The position numbers and the translations under genes are program-made. The notes under the pieces were generated by a model. That model did no database searches, had not been told where the DNA came from, and saw only the letters and a program-made list of their open reading frames with translations. Source: Sphingomonadaceae bacterium (GTDB taxonomy: Bacteria > Pseudomonadota > Alphaproteobacteria > Sphingomonadales > Sphingomonadaceae). From it: a stretch of 7,354 bases of DNA. Positions 4,360 to 7,354 of the stretch are shown piece after piece (the first letter of the stretch is position 1; the number at the start of each line of letters is the position of its first letter). Location: the NCBI GenBank assembly GCA_947442095.1, contig CANEVG010000173.1, positions 1-7,354 on the forward strand, written 5' to 3'.

Positions 4360-4997
4360 ACGAACCCCTAGACATGAGCCGCTTTGTCGAGGCCAAGAGC
4401 GACCAGCTTAACGCCGACGATCTGATCGGCAACCCGCGCACGATCACCGTCACGCGGGTGACCGGCTGCGACGGCGACCAGCCTATTGCCATCCATTACG
4501 AAGGCGACAACGGCAAGCCCTTCAAGCCCTGCAAGACCATTCGGCGCGTGCTGCTGGCCGTATGGGGACGCAACGCTGCTGACTACGCTGGCCGGTCGAT
4601 GACGCTCTACCGCGATGACAGCGTGCAGTTTGGCGGGCTGAACGTTGGCGGCATCCGCATCAGCCATATGAGCCACATCGACAAAAAGACGGTCGTGGTC
4701 GTCATGAAGACCAAGGGAAAGAAGGCCGGGATTGAGGTTAGCCCGCTGGCCGTCGCCAAGCAGGACGCCACCGATTGGTCCGCGTTGGCAGCGAACACCA
4801 TCCAGAACATCGGCAAAGCGCCCGATTTGGCTAAGCTCGACCAGTTCATCGCCAACCGGACGCCGAAGCTGGCGGGCATGTCCGCAGTCGCGCCGGATGC
4901 GTGGCAGGCGATCGATGACGCGCTGCGGCTGCGCCGTGCTGAACTGGCACCCGCTGAGGAGCCGGTCACCGACGACGATCTGCCCGAACAGTTTTGA
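4356..4997 (+). CDS. YqaJ-partner phage protein with SSB-like acidic tail, 213 aa; putative ssDNA-binding protein
   Basis: The function is inferred. The core at about 20-133 is beta-rich and has conserved-looking blocks: QPIAIHYEG (42-50), KPFKPCKTIRRVLLAVWG (54-71), YAGRSMTLYRDD (77-88), FGGLNVGGIRISHMSHID (92-109). I recall the same blocks in uncharacterised proteins of other phages. A linker and a helical region follow (DWSALAANTIQNIG, then AWQAIDDALRLRR). The protein ends TDDDLPEQF, an acidic tail finishing in Phe, much like the DDDIPF tip by which bacterial SSB recruits partner proteins. T7 gp2.5 also needs an acidic tail ending in Phe. With coupling to YqaJ, a single-strand DNA-binding or annealing role is the best guess, with an OB-like fold. 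The start is GTG at 4356 (GTGA overlap) with GAGGAG eight bases upstream. An ATG at 4374 is an inferior alternative. Confidence 0.8.
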   Translation: MNEPLDMSRFVEAKSDQLNADDLIGNPRTITVTRVTGCDGDQPIAIHYEGDNGKPFKPCKTIRRVLLAVWGRNAADYAGRSMTLYRDDSVQFGGLNVGGIRISHMSHIDKKTVVVVMKTKGKKAGIEVSPLAVAKQDATDWSALAANTIQNIGKAPDLAKLDQFIANRTPKLAGMSAVAPDAWQAIDDALRLRRAELAPAEEPVTDDDLPEQF

Positions 4998-5012
4998 GTT
5001 TCCACCAGGGAG

Positions 5013-5043
5013 CCGGGCGGCCGACGCAAGACAGGCCGCCCGG
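5013..5043. other. Perfect 10-bp GC-rich inverted repeat (hairpin) between the two gene runs
   Basis: CCGGGCGGCC (5013-5022) pairs with GGCCGCCCGG (5034-5043) around an 11-base loop. It lies in the only real gap (78 bp) of the rightward unit. No run of T follows on either strand, so it is not a standard intrinsic terminator. It may protect mRNA ends, attenuate transcription or bind a protein. Confidence 0.6.
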
Positions 5044-5075
5044 TAGTTTCAAGTGACCGAGCAGGAACCCCACCC

Positions 5076-5411
5076 ATGACCGCCGAAGACCTCACCGACT
5101 GGCTCGAAACAACCATAGACGACAGCTTCGATCTGGGCTGGACCTCGCGAGACGCAGCCAAGCTGATCGTGTCGCGGATGCAGGCCGAGGGGCTGGTGAT
5201 GGTCCCAGCCCAGCCCGCAGCGGACTTGGTGGATGCGGGTGAGACGCTACGGCAAGAGGCCGCCATGCTTTTGCAAAATGCGATGGCATGCGCCGTCAAT
5301 CACTATGGCGAGGACTTTGCGCAGCACGGTATGCCTGGATGGTTGGCAGACAGTCAGGCGCGCATTCAGTCCGCTTCCGCCGCCCTCTCACGCTATGCGG
5401 GGGGTGCGTGA
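5076..5411 (+). CDS. Hypothetical protein, 111 aa
   Basis: No family recognised. The first third (LTDWLETTIDDSFDLGWTSR) is acidic and followed by DAAKLIVSRMQAEGLVMV, which reads as two helices. The middle (ETLRQEAAMLLQNAMACAVN) and end (ADSQARIQSASAALSRYAGG) are also helical. There is no membrane segment or catalytic motif. This is the first gene after the hairpin, with AGGA nine bases before ATG 5076, so it can be translated independently of the recombination genes. Its TGA overlaps the next ATG by one base. It is likely an accessory early protein. Confidence 0.75.
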   Translation: MTAEDLTDWLETTIDDSFDLGWTSRDAAKLIVSRMQAEGLVMVPAQPAADLVDAGETLRQEAAMLLQNAMACAVNHYGEDFAQHGMPGWLADSQARIQSASAALSRYAGGA

Positions 5412-5647
5412 TGTACGACTGGAAAGTAATCATCGAAGCATGGCCGTACTTTGATCCGCCCGCCGTGGAAGCGCAGGCCAAGATTGCGCCGCGCGTTCGG
5501 GAGTTTCTTATACGCGCCAATGATTTTGATGAAGCACTGCGCGCTGCCGAGTTTATCCGCATGGGTGTGCACTCGCATGACAAGGTGCATCAGGCGCATA
5601 CTTGGACCGTGACGCGTTGGCCGGTTGTGGGAGCATCCGTGGCATGA
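5411..5647 (+). CDS. Hypothetical protein, 78 aa
   Basis: Function not recognised. The start at ATG 5411 overlaps the upstream stop by one base. An upstream in-frame start at 5288 is rejected because it lies within the preceding gene. The sequence runs YDWKVIIEAWPYFDPPAVEA, REFLIRANDFDEALRAAEFI, then a His-rich part HSHDKVHQAHTW (residues 54-65) with five His in twelve residues. That cluster might bind metal, but it lacks a recognised spacing motif. The last bases overlap the next ATG (ATGA). Confidence 0.7.
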   Translation: MYDWKVIIEAWPYFDPPAVEAQAKIAPRVREFLIRANDFDEALRAAEFIRMGVHSHDKVHQAHTWTVTRWPVVGASVA

Positions 5648-5805
5648 CCACCCCAATGCCTGACCTAGACAAGCTGGCGCGGGGGCACCGCGAAACGGTG
5701 GCGCAGCAACTGGACCGCGACCAACGCACTACCCACACGCGCGGCACGTTGAACCGTAAACTGTCGCGCGTCCTCAAAGCCCACATCGAAAGGAATGAAG
5801 GATGA
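5644..5805 (+). CDS. Hypothetical basic helical protein, 53 aa
   Basis: A 53-residue ORF starts at ATG 5644 (ATGA overlap upstream) and ends at 5805 (ATGA overlap downstream). It is polar and Arg-rich (GHRETVAQQLDRDQRTTHTR, then NRKLSRVLKAHIERNEG), consistent with a charged helix and possible nucleic-acid contact. No known motif is seen. The 3' end carries AAAGGA, a ribosome site for the next gene. An in-frame start at 5602 inside the previous gene is not preferred. Confidence 0.65.
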   Translation: MTTPMPDLDKLARGHRETVAQQLDRDQRTTHTRGTLNRKLSRVLKAHIERNEG

Positions 5806-6254
5806 AGAAAATCAGCAAGGTCAAGCCCTTCGTTATTGATATGCCGCGCGGTTGGTACGCTGGCCTAACCGAAGAATACATGAACATCGGCGGGCCGTTT
5901 GAAACGCGTGAAGAAGCCATCGACGCGGGCCGGCACGAAATGTGCGGCGATTCGTTCTATATCTGCGAGGCCGCGCTTTATGGCTGGCGCGCACCCGATG
6001 CCGATAGCGTCATGGACGCATGGATCGAAGATCACGATGAACTGTGGTGGGAAGATGGTTTCAGCGGTTTTGATGGCAAGGCGGATGCCGAAGTTTGCGC
6101 AGCAGAGGACTTGCAGGCCGTTTTGAACGAATGGTTACAGCGCCACCGGTCTATGCTGCCAACTGCCACTGCTTTCTGTTTCGAAGCGAATGGGGAATGG
6201 ATCGACAAGCCCATTGAAGCCGCGCTCGCCGAACAGGAGCAAACCCATGACTAA
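5802..6254 (+). CDS. Hypothetical acidic phage protein, 150 aa
   Basis: Function unknown. The protein is strongly acidic and Trp-rich. Residues 18-44 read GWYAGLTEEYMNIGGPFETR followed by EEAIDAG. The GPF.T.EEAI.(A/E)G pattern recurs in uncharacterised phage proteins I have seen. The middle (SVMDAWIEDHDELWWEDGF) is very acidic, and the C-terminal part (LQAVLNEWLQRH) is helical. The strong negative charge would suit a DNA-mimic or a protein that binds a basic partner, but that is speculation. The ATG at 5802 overlaps the upstream stop (ATGA). The stop TAA lies eight bases into the next gene (ATGACTAA junction). Confidence 0.75.
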   Translation: MKKISKVKPFVIDMPRGWYAGLTEEYMNIGGPFETREEAIDAGRHEMCGDSFYICEAALYGWRAPDADSVMDAWIEDHDELWWEDGFSGFDGKADAEVCAAEDLQAVLNEWLQRHRSMLPTATAFCFEANGEWIDKPIEAALAEQEQTHD

Positions 6255-6609
6255 CCCCGATCTGGCCGCGCTGAGTGAGGCGGCGACGAAGGGCGCAAAC
6301 CCGATGCTGTTGGAGTGCGTTGAAAACGGCGTTTGGCAAATCCGCCTTGTTTTTGGCGAGGGTGATGATGCCTGCCATGCGATGCGCCAGTGGGCCGACG
6401 CCTACCGATCCGGCGACCTCGTGCTGATCAACCGCGAGCGGCTGCGTGAGAAACTTGTTGTCGCAATGCTTGCCAAGTTGGGGCCGCTATTTGGCAGTCC
6501 TGAATACCTTGCCGATCCGGTGAAGTTGGCACGCGCTGAGAAGCGCAGGCAGGACAGCGCGGAAGCCTACGCAGACGCCGCCATCGCTGCGATCTTGGGG
6601 GAGGCGTGA
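6247..6609 (+). CDS. Hypothetical protein, 120 aa
   Basis: No family recognised. The start at ATG 6247 is preferred over the upstream in-frame ATG at 6190, which lies deep in the previous gene. The protein contains NGVWQIRLVFGEGDDACHAM (residues 27-46), a likely strand-turn-helix, then LVLINRERLREKLVVAMLAK and a helical charged C-terminus (AEKRRQDSAEAYADAAIAAI). No membrane segment or catalytic motif is visible. The first nine bases, ATGACTAAC, are shared with two other genes in the window. The TGA overlaps the next ATG by one base (TGATG). Confidence 0.7.
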   Translation: MTNPDLAALSEAATKGANPMLLECVENGVWQIRLVFGEGDDACHAMRQWADAYRSGDLVLINRERLREKLVVAMLAKLGPLFGSPEYLADPVKLARAEKRRQDSAEAYADAAIAAILGEA

Positions 6610-6839
6610 TGGGGAGTGACTACGGCGACCAATGCCGCGAGTTGCGCGATGCCAAGCGAGAGGCGCGTCGGTTGCACGGCCAGCCTTGCCCGGTCTGCGT
6701 CGAAAAACTTCCTCGTGCGCACCCTTCGATCTTGCTCCCGCAGCAGGTCTGCAAAATCCACAAGCACCGCGATCCGCGCCCGCACGACCACGCCAAGACC
6801 ATGTGGGGTATCGCTGGATATGAAAGGAATGAAAAATGA
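6609..6839 (+). CDS. Small zinc-finger-like phage protein, 76 aa
   Basis: The sequence has a plausible zinc site: Cys27 and Cys30 (PCPVC), then Cys48 and His51 (VCKIH), a CxxC-x17-CxxH arrangement. It also has PRAHPSILLPQQ between the pairs and HRDPRP after. The N-terminus is a basic helix (CRELRDAKREARRLHG). I recall similar CP.C....P...P..LLP...C.I....DPRP proteins in other phages. They are small zinc-ribbon-like proteins of unknown role, perhaps DNA- or RNA-binding. The start is ATG 6609, overlapping the upstream stop by one base with GGGGGAGG just before. GTG at 6606 is the alternative. The stop overlaps the next ATG (ATGA). Confidence 0.75.
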   Translation: MGSDYGDQCRELRDAKREARRLHGQPCPVCVEKLPRAHPSILLPQQVCKIHKHRDPRPHDHAKTMWGIAGYERNEK

Positions 6840-6925
6840 CCCTTATTGAGCGGCTGCGGCGAACGTGCCGGAAAGAATACGCCCGCCAAGCCCTTGCCAA
6901 TACCGGAGATGGGGGCGGGCTATGA
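6836..6925 (+). CDS. Basic micropeptide, 29 aa
   Basis: A 29-residue ORF exactly fills the space between the zinc-finger-like gene (ATGA at 6836) and the next gene (ATGA at 6922). The first 20 residues, MTLIERLRRTCRKEYARQAL, form a basic amphipathic helix, and the tail is Gly-rich (GDGGGL). It has its own ribosome site, AAAGGA (6823-6828), seven bases before the ATG. Function is unknown. The exact fit and the ribosome site support translation. Confidence 0.5.
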   Translation: MTLIERLRRTCRKEYARQALANTGDGGGL

Positions 6926-7182
6926 GCGCACCAATTCGCGTTGCAACCGCCGCATTGTCTGGCCGGATATTTGCCGGTCACCCAACTAAGGACGGCATGA
7001 GGTTCAAAGAACCGCGCTTCGATGTGACCAGCGATTGCCTTGTTGCGATCAAGGACAAGATCGGCATTGGCCATGAAGTGACGGTTGAACTTCAAGGCGT
7101 CCCGCAGTTTCGAATTGCTGTGCTGCCAATCAAGGAATCCTACGCCACCAAAGCCGACAGCGACGGGGACGATGGTGCGTGA
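6922..7182 (+). CDS. Hypothetical protein, 86 aa
   Basis: Function not recognised. It is a beta-rich-looking small protein: SAPIRVATAALSGRIFAGH, RFDVTSDCLVAIKDKIGIG, then HEVTVELQGVPQFRIAVLPI. An acidic tail ends DSDGDDGA. The strand pattern could form a small barrel. The start at ATG 6922 overlaps the micropeptide stop (ATGA). In-frame upstream starts within the previous gene are not preferred. The following gene's start lies 11 bases inside its 3' end. Confidence 0.7.
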   Translation: MSAPIRVATAALSGRIFAGHPTKDGMRFKEPRFDVTSDCLVAIKDKIGIGHEVTVELQGVPQFRIAVLPIKESYATKADSDGDDGA

Positions 7183-7354
7183 GCGCTATTTGGCCAGCGT
7201 CATCGCCCAGTTGCGGCAGGCTGATCCAAACGCCTGCCACTCGGCAGCGGCTCGCACGTCTGCTTCAGCCATGAAAGAGATGGCGGGCACGTTTGCAAGA
7301 ACGCTGGCACTTCCACCCGAGGCGCTGGAAGTGGTTGGGCTGGCAGAACACGAA
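7172..7354 (+). CDS. Partial ORF at right edge, hypothetical, N-terminal 61 residues
   Basis: An open frame runs from ATG 7172 (or GTG 7175) to the edge without a stop, in a different frame from the preceding gene and overlapping it by 11 (or 8) bases. The visible part is helical: RYLASVIAQLRQADPNACHS, then TSASAMKEMAGTFARTLALP, PPEALEVVGLAE. No family recognised. Third-position G/C and the continuing overlap pattern support it. Confidence 0.55.
   Translation, partial: MVRERYLASVIAQLRQADPNACHSAAARTSASAMKEMAGTFARTLALPPEALEVVGLAEHE

Noticed and set aside
5013..5043. Rho-independent terminator
   Set aside because: The stem is strong but no T run follows on either strand, so I list it only as a hairpin.
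4607..5299. 230-aa minus-strand open frame
   Set aside because: It is antisense to the YqaJ-partner gene and the 111-aa gene, Ser-rich, and has no recognisable domain. Its length comes from high GC content.
6487..7095. 202-aa minus-strand open frame
   Set aside because: It is antisense to four small coupled plus-strand genes. The composition is Arg/Ala-rich shadow sequence without motifs.

Overview
The window looks like the early and immunity region of a temperate phage or prophage of a GC-rich alphaproteobacterium. A sphingomonad-type host is my best guess, from base composition and protein style alone; nothing in the window proves the host. No rRNA, tRNA, integrase, structural gene, insertion sequence, CRISPR array or attachment site is visible.

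Layout. A short control region (about 1916-2031) separates two divergent, tightly packed transcription units. Leftward (minus strand) it reads a 60-residue helix-turn-helix regulator, a 36-residue membrane peptide, possibly a second 36-residue peptide, two small phage proteins (102 and 76 aa), and a phage DNA methyltransferase. The methyltransferase appears as two overlapping ORFs and runs off the left edge. Rightward (plus strand) there are small proteins of unknown function, a 33-residue membrane peptide, a 222-residue protein with an Ala/Trp-rich repeat, a 42-residue basic peptide, a YqaJ/lambda-exonuclease-type nuclease and a 213-residue partner protein with an SSB-like acidic tail. A 78-bp gap with a perfect 10-bp hairpin follows. 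Then comes a second run of small genes, including a zinc-finger-like protein, to the right edge.

How it works together. The control region has a strong leftward promoter whose start point falls almost on the regulator's ATG, so the message should be leaderless. A weaker rightward promoter faces away from it, and a cluster of TGCG(A/C)TT elements overlies both. This is the arrangement expected of a phage genetic switch. The rightward unit would then supply recombination and replication functions (YqaJ nuclease plus the putative single-strand DNA partner). The leftward unit would supply a methyltransferase, plausibly for protecting phage DNA. Nearly every neighbouring gene pair overlaps by 1, 4 or 8 bases (ATGA, GTGA, TGATG or ATGACTAA junctions), which suggests extensive translational coupling.

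The points most worth a second look are the 10-base G tract (read on the minus strand) that appears to shift the frame of the methyltransferase N-terminal part, the SSB-like tail on the gene next to YqaJ, the operator cluster with a leaderless regulator message, and several overlapping microproteins.
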